A stretch of 21,619 nucleotides of DNA from Saccoglossus kowalevskii (lineage: Eukaryota > Hemichordata > Enteropneusta > Harrimaniidae): contig NW_003137331.1 of assembly GCF_000003605.2 (NCBI RefSeq), forward strand, positions 189,174-210,792, given 5' to 3'. Position numbers and translations under genes: made by a program. Below the pieces are notes generated by a model, which was not told the DNA's origin, did no database searches, and was given only the letters and a program-made list of their open reading frames with translations. Below are positions 1 to 9,737 of the stretch, in pieces (the first letter of the stretch is position 1; every line of letters starts with the position of its first letter).

Positions 1-33
1 GGATTATTCAAATCTTTGGATTATTCAAATCTT
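1..33. repeat. 17-bp tandem direct repeat at window edge
   Basis: The word GGATTATTCAAATCTT occurs at 1..16 and again at 18..33, separated by one T. It is two units of a 17-bp period. The array may continue to the left of the window. No function is implied. Confidence 0.8.
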
Positions 34-1203
34 CAAGTTTTTCTTACGTAATTATCATAATGTTTCTCTTATTTAATTATTATAGTTCTAATCTCCCAAA
101 TGATTAATGGCAATATTTTTATTAATTTTAGACTTACAGAAGTCTCTCAGACGACAATAATACTAGACAACTGTGGCCCACAGCATGGATGCTATGTCTT
201 TAACATAGTCCCAGGGCCGGTGCTTTAAAGAGCAAACGTATAAAACACCAGAAAGGGAGCTTCAATGCTGAAAATGAACCTGAGATACACGTCCATCATT
301 TACCTATTTAAAAGTATGCTTCTAATAGAGCAATTACAGTATTGTCATTTTGTGTGTGGTGAGTGTACCTCTCTTTGATCAAAAAATTCCCCAAAAATTA
401 AGCAATTTTCACAGCTAGAAATTTCTGCAACTTGATGAAATATTTTGACTAAATCTTCATAAAGTTTCAAATTTTGATGAAGAAAACAGTCAGAATAAAT
501 TCATATTAATTATGAGAAACCATACTCTAGCACCAGCCATACATGTAGCTGTCTTCTTAAAAAACAGCTATGAAACAAAACAGCAACAACTATCTATGTA
601 TTAAGTTACAATTAGAGATTGTTTGCTATTTTGTACTCACCATTGGTTGCAAATTATCTATATTTTTTTTTTGATTTGTTTTATATTTTAATAAGTTTTT
701 TTTAGTTTATAGTTTTAATTTTCTTTTTGTAAGACCTTTTTTATCCTTTCCTAGGGATTTTATGCGTCTAATAAATATAATTATTATTATTATAAAAATT
801 TATGGTTTTTTGTATGTTTTTAACAAAAATTAATTAAAAAATTAATTGATGAGACAGTATATAGATATAATAATCAAAATTCCAGGCACATCTTTGAACA
901 CACGCAATAAATCATGTTGCTCATTTCTGAAGTACTTTAATACTCATCATGTGTGTGCTTTGACTTCACGAATATCAACGCTAATCGTCAAAATCCTGAC
1001 AGTATCTGATGCTGCATGAATAGATGATTTGTTGCTACGCGACTGATATTATTTTTTTATGTTGTGGAGTAGGAATCAATTTTTTTATATTTCGAATAGC
1101 AATCAGACCAAATTTCCTCTCATTATTGCAATAGACGCACACATATCGATGAGGCAGAGAAAAAGCAAAATAAAGTAGTGTTGGTTGTAAAAACAACCCA
1201 ATT
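34..1203. other. AT-rich noncoding stretch
   Basis: No exon is supportable here. The stretch is AT-rich with homopolymer A/T runs, an ATT microsatellite near 781..795 and one MITE relic (314..341, listed separately). A short hairpin (GGTTGT, five A, ACAACC-type) lies near 1180..1200. It is either intergenic or intronic. Confidence 0.6.
314..341. mobile_element. Relic of a TA-flanked MITE terminal repeat
   Basis: The core word CTTCTAATAGAGCAA here also ends the MITE at 11524..11705 (CTTCTAATAGAGCAAATATG), and both pieces end at a TA dinucleotide. Only one end is visible; the opposite terminal repeat is not found nearby. I read it as a solo terminal fragment of the same family. Confidence 0.5.
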
Positions 1204-1341
1204 TTATCGCCCCATTATTATTGAAATGTCTTTAGGGAAAGTGCATTGACCTTGTAGACACTTATAACAATACTGATTATTTAAAGTGCTTTCCAATAAA
1301 GCACAACACATACACTTGCAATTACTCATCATTGAAAAAAC
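1204..1341 (-). CDS. Candidate cysteine-rich terminal exon
   Basis: On the minus strand a strong-looking acceptor (pyrimidine tract ending in TTCTCTTCAG, junction at 1342/1341) opens a frame of 45 codons ending in TAA at 1206..1204. It starts in phase 0. The predicted peptide has seven Cys within 27 residues, arranged as NCKCMCC, then YCYKC, then GQC. Such spacing could bind zinc or form disulfides, but I do not recognise the family. No polyadenylation signal is obvious downstream. It lies on the same strand as the CDK14-like gene and beyond its last recognised exon, so it could belong to a neighbouring gene, or be a chance frame. Evidence is limited to the acceptor and the Cys pattern. Confidence 0.25.
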   Translation of the reverse strand, partial: VFSMMSNCKCMCCALLESTLNNQYCYKCLQGQCTFPKDISIIMGR

Positions 1342-2040
1342 CTGAAGAGAATAAAAGACAAGGTTACATACCAGTAGCTTGGCACTGATGTATTTAGTAA
1401 AATGTACACAGGTGCAGACAAAGTACACATAGGTTGTGTTCACATTCTTAACACGGGCTAAGATGTCAAAAACGTTAACATGTGCTATAAAGAAAACATG
1501 CTCAAATGTGTAGCACAGCGTAAGTACAAAATGTATGAGTTAAATCTGATCCATTTTTAAAACCTAGTTCTGACTCTTAGCACAGGATAACAAAGTGTCC
1601 ACGAACGCTTAGGTCGGGCTGAGCCCCCAAAACATTGTATTCAATGTCTATTTGGATGATTTACTACTATATTCATAACTATTCATTTTGGCATGCCATT
1701 TCTGACATGACAATCAATGCAAGCTCATTCTGAGATGTTTTTTCTTGACAAAAAAAAAGGACTGATCATGAGACTCTGTAACTTTTTTATTCTGCAATCT
1801 GCACTTTTTGGATTTGCAGTAACATGTTATACAACTGTAATTTTGGTGTTTGGCTTTTTTCACATATTCATTCAAACTGCTATAGGTATGAGAGTATGAA
1901 CTTAAGTGTGTGTGTTAGATAAAAACGTTTTCACTGTATTGTGCCGCGGTTTCTTGTAGTACCAGTAACTGTGATTGTATATTTACTCAATGGGAGAATG
2001 TATGAAAACCCATTGAATAATTAATCTTTTTACAGTATTT
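1342..2040. other. Noncoding stretch with a small hairpin
   Basis: No gene is recognised. A 60-codon plus-strand frame at 1717..1899 is hydrophobic but has no family resemblance. An inverted pair, TCAATGGG at 1987..1994 and CCCATTGA at 2009..2016, forms a short stem. It resembles the CCCAGTGAATAATT words near 9727, so it may be a MITE relic. Confidence 0.5.
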
Positions 2041-2081
2041 TGTGAGTCAAACAAAATCATGAATATTCATGAATTCTCACA
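2041..2081. repeat. Palindrome with 16-bp perfect core
   Basis: TCATGAATATTCATGA at 2057..2072 is a perfect palindrome. It is framed by TGTGAG at 2041..2046 and CTCACA at 2076..2081, which pair with each other with uneven loops between. It could be a fold-back remnant or simply cruciform-prone AT-rich DNA. Confidence 0.6.
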
Positions 2082-2145
2082 AAATTTAAGCGAGTTCCAG
2101 TGTTTATTGCTATATATTGCTAAATTTGTGATTAAATTCAAGCAC

Positions 2146-2335
2146 CTGATTGGCTACCCCAACGCTAACACCTAATGGTTAGACCAATCAGAGAGGAGCT
2201 TGTTTGTTGACAGCTTTTTGTTGTTGACAAATCAGATTCTGCTTTGTATAAATGCTTTGACTCGAAAAAGATCAGGACCAGAAAGAAATCATAATCGTAA
2301 ATAAATACACCTGGTTTTAAGAAGGTGTGAATTTG
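2146..2335 (+). promoter_or_regulatory. Promoter/LTR-like cluster: CCAAT, TATA, AATAAA
   Basis: An inverted CCAAT (ATTGG) lies near 2149 and a direct CCAAT at 2184..2188. A TATA-like TATAAAT is at 2247..2253, AATAAA at 2300..2305, and a GT-rich stretch follows at about 2310..2335. A TATA box so soon followed by a polyadenylation signal is the usual layout of a long terminal repeat around its short R region. No TG...CA ends, primer-binding site or target duplication could be fixed, and no open reading frame follows. It could equally be an isolated chance cluster. Confidence 0.25.
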
Positions 2336-2998
2336 TTTTATAGACAGTCATAAGTATTTATAAAACATTTATTTCGCTTTATTCAAATCTAAAAAAATAT
2401 GATTTCATTTAATTTAAAAACTATTTGGTAATGCCCATTACCCATGAGTCTTTGCCATTGGTTGATTTTATACTTCCATGAATGGAACAGATAGATCTTA
2501 TCAACTTAGGTTACTTGTAATTATAGTGATTTGTTTACTGAGATAGATTTAAAGTGAGAGGGTCGTCACCGGGAATTGAGTCCCAAGCAATGTTAACAAC
2601 ACACACTAAAAATGCAAAGGCTCATGGGTAGACACTTGTTTGTAAACAATGACACGCTATGGCCATCTAATGCATGCGCAGACGACGACTAGTGCCATTA
2701 TCGTTTGGTACAGGATGGTGGGTGTCACTCGGTATATGTTCAAATTTCATGAAAACAAACAATGTATTTTACATGCGTTGTGTATGCTGCTATGAGTTCC
2801 ATATCGAACAAGATGCGGTGTGACGACAACCGCCCTTTAAATTGTGAAAACAGGGTGAAAGGTTAACTCACAGCAGAGAAGTTCATACAGACAGTACTCA
2901 TTCTCTATAAAGGCTTGTGATTGGTCAAATCATTTTCATTCGTCATTCAAAATTTTTAAACATTTAGAAATATTATGTATAAAACAAATTCACACCTT
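2322..2998. mobile_element. Putative nonautonomous element with 21-bp perfect inverted ends
   Basis: The 21 bases at 2322..2342 (beginning AAGGTGTGAATTTG) are exactly the reverse complement of 2978..2998 (ending CAAATTCACACCTT). The enclosed 677 bp have no coding capacity. A second inverted pair lies inside: ACCCATGAGTCTTTG near 2440..2455 and CAAAGGCTCATGGGT near 2617..2632, with one mismatch. The arrangement fits a MITE-like element. No clear target-site duplication is visible outside the arms, so the ends are uncertain, and two independent copies of one repeat in opposite orientation could give the same picture. Confidence 0.4.
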
Positions 2999-3000
2999 CA

Positions 3001-4639
3001 TGAATCTCTTAGAACCATAGCATAGGATAAAGTATGGGGTAGTTAACATGATAGGAGTAAATCATTTAAAAAAAATGCAATGTTTGTATTATCATTCTCG
3101 GCTACAATGAAAATGACGTCTGTATGTGCACACCCATTTAAAGTTCATTTGAGAGGTTGGCATGTGAACACACACTCATAAATTGACAGAGGATCAGAAT
3201 TCAGTCAACTAAATTGAAAACTAACGAGTAGATGAGCTCTTTATATCATAAAACATGACACGGTTCATCAATCTTGCAAGAGTTTAAACTTCAGAGACCG
3301 TAAACTGTCAGCTCAGGTTGTTAACCAGAGTGAACATGCATTCCGACCTAGTTGATAGAATCAGTCTCCATGAAAAAGGCTTTACAGAATTTATCTTTGA
3401 TTTTTCTGATTAGAGTTTTACTGTGTGTACATCATTTCCGAACATAATAAATCCCACACCACTGTTGTCATTGTTTAAGCTGTCTCTCTCATCAGGAGTA
3501 AAATAATGTCACCAAATTTTTTTTTTTTAATTCTGTTCAGATTTTAATCATGCGTCAATGACGTACATGTATCAGGAATTTATTTTAAGAGTTACACCGT
3601 AAATAATCTCTGTGCTTCACTGACGTGTTGTATCAGTGTTAAGGTGGAATATACGATACTCAAAGAATAAAATAATATCCTTTCTTTATTTTTACACATA
3701 TGACATATCATGTTACAAGGATAAAGCAAACTCTTATGGGCATACATGTATAATGAACTTGTCCAAAGTGCCCACCCCCAACTTCTGGAGTTTTCTGTTT
3801 TCAAGGCCAAATTCAAGTCATGAAACCTAATCATTGAACATCGTTTTACTTTTCCAAACATTCAGTGTCCATCTTGACTAGCGTGAATGCAGTGTGATCG
3901 GGTAAACTATTCAACATGATTCATTCATGGTCACTGTAGATGTTGAATACTTCTTCCACACACAGTTTACCTTTCAAAAATTGGGAATTTCTTTTTTTTT
4001 TTAAATCATGCATTATTTTGGTCAAAATCAGTGCTGAGAAATTGTGAAAAATGCCACCTTCAGTATTTGGAAATTTCTGAAAATTTTTTGTCAGTACAAC
4101 ACAGCATGTTAATTGGTTGATAACATACTTGACCTGTCACGTCAGAGGGCACTGTGTCGGCCAAATTTCACAAAAATACATGGTGGAAATTGCTTTGCAA
4201 CAAGGGTTTGCAAAAAATCAAAAACATTCAACTAAGATAATGATGAATCTTTTGACCATTCTTCCACAGACCTTATTAATAATTTCACATAGTAAATTCT
4301 GATGGTACATGTATATATATGTAATAAATATTGTAATAAAATGTTACCGTGTGTTATCAATGTACAGGGTTGAGAAAATTAATGACGATAGCAACTCATT
4401 TTGCAATTTTATTTCCTCAAAAAAAGACACACTAGATATTGCCGCTAATCTGGCACATGGTGATCGAAAATTGTCTTTTGGTCAATTTTTCGAGTGGGGT
4501 TCTCAACCAAGCACCCAACAACATCTAAAAAAAAACAATTTTTAGAGCTGAGTACCTTGGGCGCCGAGTGAGATGAGTATGGTTTATGATATGATTTGTA
4601 ATGTGTGTGTGAAGTTTGAATGTAATTGACCAAGATTTG
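3001..4639. other. Noncoding stretch, no gene recognised
   Basis: AT-rich DNA with poly-T tracts (near 3517 and 3990) and short frames on both strands (3592..3861, 3636..3830, 4117..4302, 4309..4545). These have ordinary noncoding composition, overlap each other and resemble no family. If the CDK14-like gene continues downstream (lower coordinates), this would be intron. I found no exon with the expected PFTAIRE-helix residues. Confidence 0.55.
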
Positions 4640-4954
4640 TCAGGGATAGAGGTTAGAGGTATCCTCAGGGGCGGACATCCGGGCATTTTCTACCGCCTGG
4701 CAACCCTCGCGGTGAAAACAAAGACCAAAAACTCGCAGAAAACGGTACTTTGCGATGGTTGATGAGAGTCCCCTGAACAGTGTAACAAGATTAGCCCTAC
4801 GTGTGTAACATATATAAATTTGGTTGTTCAGGATTACTTCAAAGTTGAGTTTGTGTTGTTTTCTCGAGTTTTCACCAGCTCCACCGGCGTTCCACAGCAG
4901 CGCGCACAAAAGCCATAGAAATACGTGGTACAGTGGTGCGCGTCTTAGCAACAT
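4640..4954 (-). CDS. Candidate first exon with signal-peptide-like start
   Basis: From an ATG at 4954..4952 the minus-strand frame opens with MLLRRAPLYHVF and a hydrophobic core, FLWLLCALLW, followed by NAGGAGE. This is the basic, hydrophobic and small-residue pattern of a secretory signal peptide. The frame runs 104 codons to a TAA/TGA-type stop at 4640; splicing earlier is possible, for example at GAA|GTAATC. The segment is clearly richer in C, G and CpG than its surroundings. A GC box and a CRE-like site lie just upstream (4962..4984). Against it: the base at -3 from ATG is T, the frame extends upstream to 5107, and no known protein is recognised. It lies downstream of the CDK14-like kinase exon on the same strand, so it would be nested in that gene. 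Confidence 0.28.
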   Translation of the reverse strand: MLLRRAPLYHVFLWLLCALLWNAGGAGENSRKQHKLNFEVILNNQIYICYTRRANLVTLFRGLSSTIAKYRFLRVFGLCFHREGCQAVENARMSAPEDTSNLYP

Positions 4955-4961
4955 AGAACGT

Positions 4962-4984
4962 CCGTGACGTAGCTCCGCCCCCAA
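4962..4984 (-). promoter_or_regulatory. GC box and CRE-like pair in a CpG-rich patch
   Basis: Read on the minus strand, GGGGGCGGAGC is followed by TACGTCACGG, 10 to 30 bases upstream of the candidate ATG at 4954. These match Sp1-type and CREB/ATF-type half-site patterns. They sit in a GC-rich patch (about 4660..5000) inside otherwise AT-rich DNA, which is what suggests a promoter. The match is by eye only. Confidence 0.3.
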
Positions 4985-5196
4985 GGATAGAAGGGAGATG
5001 GATACCACACACACAGGGGTAAAACAATATGGGGTCATTGTACTGAGTTCAGAGAAAATTGAAGCATAGACAGATTTACACAATATGCGCACATGACAAA
5101 AACGCACAATAGCATTCTACCTAAAAAGGGCAATAAACAACATGGCATCCAAGAGAGCGCCCTCTACACATGTAACCCATAGCAACACTATCTTAC

Positions 5197-5288
5197 TTGC
5201 TGTATCCTTTATAAACTGTTGCATAGGAACCTTCTCCCAACTGATTCAACTTCTGATAAGCATCCGCTTTCCCAAATGGTGACTCACT
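5197..5288 (-). CDS. CDK14: CDK14/15 (PFTAIRE) kinase exon with ATP-binding loop
   Basis: This exon encodes about 30 residues, [16 protein letters not shown] followed by [14 protein letters not shown], and the first two bases of a Lys codon. The latter is the start of the protein kinase fold: the Gly-rich loop GEGSYATV plus the beta-2 strand. The Ser in [11 protein letters not shown] and the preceding FGKAD/Y segment point to the CDK14/CDK15 (PFTAIRE) branch rather than CDK16-18, which have GEGTYATVYKG. In that family the kinase pairs with cyclin Y at the plasma membrane and can phosphorylate Wnt co-receptor LRP6. The splice sites are clear: acceptor CCTTTTCAG (5291..5289) and donor GTAAGA (5196..5191). 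The exon starts in phase 0 and ends in phase 2. The next exon, which should carry the catalytic Lys and PFTAIRE helix, was not found at lower coordinates. Choosing CDK14 over CDK15 is an inference. Confidence 0.92.
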
Positions 5289-5887
5289 CTGAAAAGGTAA
5301 TGAAAAAACAGAAGAAAAAAAAAACGATTTGCAATTATGTTGTTCATTAATGACGTCATGCATTCAAGTCAGAGAAATGAAAAAAAAAGTATAAAACAGT
5401 CTTGAATAATTTTGCTATGACTTCTGTTTGATAGTGAATTTCCTTAGGATTTGTTTCACGTTTTGAATCATGTTTTCTGTTTAAACTAAAAAAATAGAAG
5501 ATTTTTTTTTCTTGTCCTAAGAAAAAATTAAAAATATTTTTTTTTTTGTATCACAGTAATTCAATAAATACCACAGTATCAAGATACACATAAACATTTA
5601 TTGTATAAATGCTTAAATTGAAAACATGCATTAAAAAGTTTATTTTAATTGACAAAACGTGAAACATTTTACTATTCTGTCATATTTGAGGTGTACTTCA
5701 CCAGTTTGCGAAATTGCAAAAACAAATTTGGGAGGTACAGGTTTCAAACTGATTCACATGATGACGAGAAATAAACATTTTTTTTTTATGACAGGGAAGC
5801 TATAAATAAGAAACAACTGACAAAAAACATCTCCTTCAATTTTCATGTTTTTTGAACCCAAACTAAAATTAAATTGTTCTAACTTAC
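5289..5887 (-). other. Intron of the CDK14-like gene
   Basis: This 599-base intron joins the N-terminal exon to the kinase-loop exon. Donor GTAAGT (5887..5882) and acceptor TTTTCAG (5295..5289) are canonical, and the phase-0 junction keeps the frame open across it. It is AT-rich with many A/T runs. A perfect cAMP-response palindrome, TGACGTCA, lies at 5351..5358. Confidence 0.85.
5350..5359. promoter_or_regulatory. Perfect CRE palindrome ATGACGTCAT
   Basis: The 8-bp core TGACGTCA is the consensus CREB/ATF site, here extended to a 10-bp palindrome. It sits about 60 bases inside the 3' end of the CDK14-like intron. Single sites of this size also occur by chance, so regulatory use is inference. 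Confidence 0.3.
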
Positions 5888-6214
5888 ACCCAAGATAAGG
5901 CTTCTATGTCTTCTTCGAACCCAAGCTTTGTCGGCTTTGCTTTTCGTTTCTGTAAATACTTCATCTATGCTATTCCTGTGACTCGTTTCAATGGCGTCAC
6001 TGTATGAGGAGTGTCGCTTCACCACGGCATGCCCATTAAACGTCTCATCTTTTGGGGATGGTTCGGAAAACCTCACATGATGATTGGTTATGGGAGATGG
6101 TGAAGAGGATGATGATGTCATGGTGATAGTTGGGATGGTACCTGTCGCCGTGGAGACACATTGTGGTAAATCAGGGGCAGGTAAAATGAAAGACTCTGGC
6201 CTGACTTTTGTTTC
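5888..6214 (-). CDS. CDK14: CDK14-like N-terminal regulatory exon (109 codons)
   Basis: A fully open 327-base exon, exactly 109 codons with phase 0 at both ends. It is bounded by acceptor TTTATTTCAG (6215 side) and donor GTAAGT (5887..5882). It joins in frame to the kinase-loop exon. The peptide is disordered and Ser/Pro-rich: it starts ETKVRPESFILP, has a six-Ser run-type stretch (TSSSSSPSP), then VRFSEPSPKD, VVKRHSSYSD and finally WVRRRHRSLILG. In CDK14 and its PCTAIRE relatives the region before the kinase domain carries Ser sites in basic context that bind 14-3-3 proteins and tune cyclin Y pairing. KRHSSYS and RRRHRS fit that pattern. The sequence is not otherwise conserved with vertebrate CDK14, as expected for a disordered tail. 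The assignment rests on frame, splice sites and position. Upstream exons with the initiator Met were not found. Confidence 0.78.
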
Positions 6215-6304
6215 CTGAAATAAAATAAAAGAAAAGAAATAAATTTTAAAAATGTTGAAAATGAAAATTGTATGTGTATATTGTTGACCCCCCCCCCCCC
6301 CCCA
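6215..6304 (-). other. Intron start with 16-base poly-C tract
   Basis: Immediately upstream of the CDK14-like N-terminal exon (in transcript sense) the intron carries an A/T-rich polypyrimidine acceptor region. A run of 16 C lies at 6288..6303 on the plus strand, G on the transcript. The tract creates Gly-run frames that are not real coding. It is a length-variable site and a possible G-quadruplex former in RNA. Confidence 0.7.
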
Positions 6305-9300
6305 AGAAATAAACATAAAAAAATCATTGATTGTAAGACACCTCCCCCTATTTTTTAATTTTAGAATATTTTCACTCTGTGGCTAAGATCATCTTACCAT
6401 TGAACTCTATTTAGGTCGAAATCAGGGCTGAAACGTCAGGAGCCGAAACGTTCGGCATTCACAGTATGAATGTCAAATTAGTATTAATTACTTACATACA
6501 TGTACGCATATATTTTTTGAAAAATTAGACAGCAGAGAAAAACAGTAAATGTTGCTAGTGAATAAACTCATGTCATGTCTTGTTTGTGTTTAAAGCAGGC
6601 TTTCTGTATTTATTTATTCAATGTATGACCACATTAGTAGTCACACTGAATTTGAATAGCCAGGCATTCATTTTTCTGCCTGCGGCGCTTCACAAAGGTC
6701 TTTAAAACAGGTAAAAGTCGGTCAAGATAAGCCGACAGAAAACACATTCTCGAATTTCAGTTCATTTAATAAGTGAATTCAGTGGTTTATTACGCAATAA
6801 ATTAAATGACCCGCATAATCCTCAGAGATAAAAAACTGTTAATTTACTTCTATTAATAAACACGTCATCGCTAAAGACATGCATGTACATGATTACCAAT
6901 AACCAATTTAAACATTTTATGAAAATGACTACAGTTCCTTCAGCAAAACAAAAACAATTGTTTTCCCGTTCCATTATGATAACACATGCACTGCTAATTG
7001 AGTAATGTGCTGACCAAAAACAAATCCTTTTTTGTTGGTCTTTATATAATTAGATTTAATTTATTTTCTGTGATTAACTTTTTAATTTGATTTGACTATT
7101 CAAAATTTGAATTTCAAAATTTCAAAATTTGATTTGACTATTCAAAATTTTTAAATATTTGAAAAAAATATTTCTCTCATGGAATTTAGGCTGATTGAAG
7201 TCTAAATTGCAAATTCTATTCTGACCTCTGACATTCAATCCTGAAATACTATAGACACAATTTTTTTTTACAAAAAACGAATTTAAAAAAAAAATTACAT
7301 TCTACATTGTATCATTAAATTTGCGTAACTAGTTTAACATAAATAATGAGATAAAAAGGGTGAATCTGCAAGGGGTTTATTCATTTTTATGACAAATTAT
7401 TCATTTAGGCTATAACTTCAATTCATAATTGATGATATCTGCCCTTTTCTTTCTCATTAAATAATGATTCCTCATCCAAAAGAAATATTCAAACCATTGA
7501 AATCTCAAAATTATTTTTTCTTTATAATTGATTTCATTTGTGTAATTTTTTAATATACAAATGTGCATGTACTATATACATAAATGAAAGTTATTTAAAT
7601 TAGCAATTTCGCTTCACTGAATTATTTGGTATGAAACGGTACAGGGGAGAAGGAGTGGGAGAGACTATTTGGTATTTGTAAAATCTTACAATAAAATAGA
7701 AGTGAAATGACTTTGTCATATTTCACAAAATAAACCTGCATATTTCCTCCCTTATTTGTTCACATCTCATACTACAAACCCGCGAACTGCCAACCCTCCA
7801 AATGAACAGGAGCCGAAAATGAAATAAAAATATAATTTTTTTTCAGCGTAATTTCTCGCGCCCGCCGACTTGTAAGCGCAAAAAAATGCTAAAAAAATAC
7901 TATTTTTATCTTCATTTTTTTACCGCCCGCCACATAACAAATCCAAGTTGCATTTTCGTGGGAGTATCATGATCAAAGTACCGAAGTCTCGCGCAGATGA
8001 GAAACAAGGTTATACATGGAATAAAATTTTATTTCATTTCTTCTCTCCGATCAATGATCTCACTTACAATTCTTTGAGAATCACACAAATCTAATGAAAA
8101 AAAAGAATTAATTTTATTTTTTTTCGCCCTCCTCGAAAAAAATTGCCATATAAAAACTCGCGAAACAAGGAATAAAAAAAGTCTTGCCTAAACAGATAGA
8201 CAAACTTTTAAAAGACCATTTTATTCATACAATCAGGGCAAATGTGTTAAGTATATCCAAAATATTACACAGTTAAAAGGAGTGACACAGTTGACAAAAT
8301 CAAACAGTAAACAACATCATCAAAATTCTGAAAGTCAAAATGAAGCCGATCAAGACAAGTGCACCAATATTGGCAATACTAGGAATGTTACCTTTGTTGA
8401 CTTAATAAATGTATTAGTACACCATTTCAAAGCAGTTGGTTTTCACTAAAATTGTATTCATACAACATGGGATTGCTTATTTTTTTAGGTGATTGGAAGG
8501 TATTGAAGGAGTCATCGGTGGTAATTAGTGCAAGTCACGCCCAGGTCAAACCTCATACTTGTGATTTCCATTAGAAGAGCACATTGGATTGTGGGAAAAT
8601 TAATGTTTATCAACACAAATGTCGCACATGCGCAGCGTGATGACCACCACCTTTTAATAAAAGTGTTTTGCGATTTGATTTACCTGTAGAAGAGTAAAGA
8701 AAATTGTCACAAAATATAGAAATCTATATTTAATTATTTTTAATTAAAGACATTGGTGAAGACAAAATTCCTTGAATGTCACAGACACTCAGTGTTATGG
8801 GACAACAGATAAATTTTTGCTGACTTGAATTTGACTGCAATGTGAAATTCGCACAAATTTGTCTCATTAAATTAAAGCGATTAACAGTATACAATGGGTT
8901 GAAAACACAATTGTTTTTTTTTTCGAAGGACGACAGACAGCCAACCACTGCTTCTTGACACATTGAGTCAGCAGGCGATGTTGAAGGATGCTGCACTGTG
9001 TATTTTTAGGCATATTCTTGTTCACATATGCATTGTTCAACAAGTATTCAACAAGCATCCCCCCAAGACTGGAAAATTCCACAGATTGAACGACAAATCA
9101 AGGATGTGCAATTTGTTGGGTCCATTTAGCACACTTACCCAACAGCAAATTCTATGGTTTAACAAAATTATGCTTACTGGTATTCAGACCAAATTTGGAC
9201 AAACAAATTCTAAGAATGATGACATTTCTATTAAAAACTACTTTTTCCATCCCAGAAATGATGTTAATTTTATCAAAAATTACTTTTACACCATAAAATA

Positions 9301-9386
9301 TAATTTTTTTTAGCATTATTCAGACCAAAATTTCCCTAGAATGATCAAAGGTTTAAGTTTGGATGGCACACCGAACTTTGCTTTCA
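6305..9386. other. Long AT-rich noncoding stretch, probable intron
   Basis: No exon is supportable. It holds the small motif GCCGAAACGTTCGGC (6442..6456), a 42-bp tandem pair (7084..7150), and a patch at 7780..8170 with unusual C-rich words (CGCGCCCGCC, ACCGCCCGCC, TCGCCCTCC) set in A/T runs. An NRF-1-like word, GCACATGCGCAG, is at 8624..8635. Plus-strand frame 8963..9313 and minus-strand frames 8730..9082 overlap one another and resemble no protein. If CDK14 exons upstream of 6214 exist at higher coordinates, this is their intron. Confidence 0.5.
7084..7150. repeat. Tandem pair, 25 bp repeated at 42-bp spacing
   Basis: The 25 bases at 7084..7108 (AATTTGATTTGACTATTC, then AAAATTT) recur exactly at 7126..7150. 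The 17 bases between them are further AATTT/CAAAATTT words. It is a small local duplication with no coding content. Confidence 0.8.
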
Positions 9387-9542
9387 TTTTTAGGGTTGGT
9401 TATCAAAGTTTGAAAAAATCACCTTAAGTTTGTTTTTATTGACAGAGAAATATATTGATTTTAATCTAATTTGTTCACACCTTGAAAGTTGATGAGGAAA
9501 TTTTTCAAAAAATATAGTACTGTAATAGATACATGTACTACT
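9387..9542 (+). repeat. Direct duplication, copy 1 (about 156 bp)
   Basis: This segment (starting TTTTTAGGGTTGGTTA, ending ATGTACTACT) recurs at 9738..9889 in the same orientation with only scattered differences and short indels. The first copy has ACCTTAAGTTTG where the second has ACCTTTG. Both contain CAGAGAAATATATTGATTTT and TTGTTCACACCTT. The high identity implies a fairly recent duplication or two insertions of one repeat family. Confidence 0.9.
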
Positions 9543-9557
9543 GTAAAATGACTAACT

Positions 9558-9734
9558 TTCACTGGGTTTAAATTTCACTGATTTACTGTACCATTTCAGG
9601 CATATTCAATGGGTTTTAAATTCAAGGTTTTATCATTTAGATAATGTGCTCTATGCTAAATTTTATACATTGACTGGGTTTTAATTTAGCGTATTTTCCA
9701 GTAAGTGAAATAAGCAAAATTAAAACCCAGTGAA
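9558..9734. repeat. Cluster of TTCACTGGGTTTTAATTT motifs, both orientations
   Basis: Between the two duplicated copies, one 18-bp word recurs with small changes at 9558..9575, 9605..9622 and 9670..9687 (plus strand) and 9717..9734 (minus strand). The first and last copies are inverted relative to each other and could be terminal repeats of a small MITE of about 177 bp. The middle copies make it more like a short clustered repeat. Confidence 0.55.
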
Positions 9735-9737
9735 TAA

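Noticed and set aside
5142-5290. Plus-strand frame starting ATGGCATCCAAGAGAGCG
   Set aside because: It is about 49 codons and antisense to the kinase-loop exon, whose reading is far better supported.
6118-6327. Minus-strand frame with a Gly run near the poly-C tract
   Set aside because: It is created by the C homopolymer and an out-of-frame reading of the CDK14-like exon.
8730-9313. Opposed frames of 71 to 116 codons
   Set aside because: They overlap on both strands, are AT-biased, and have no recognisable residues or splice context.
9386-9402. TTAGGG-like word considered as an internal telomere repeat
   Set aside because: It occurs once per copy of the duplication, never in tandem.
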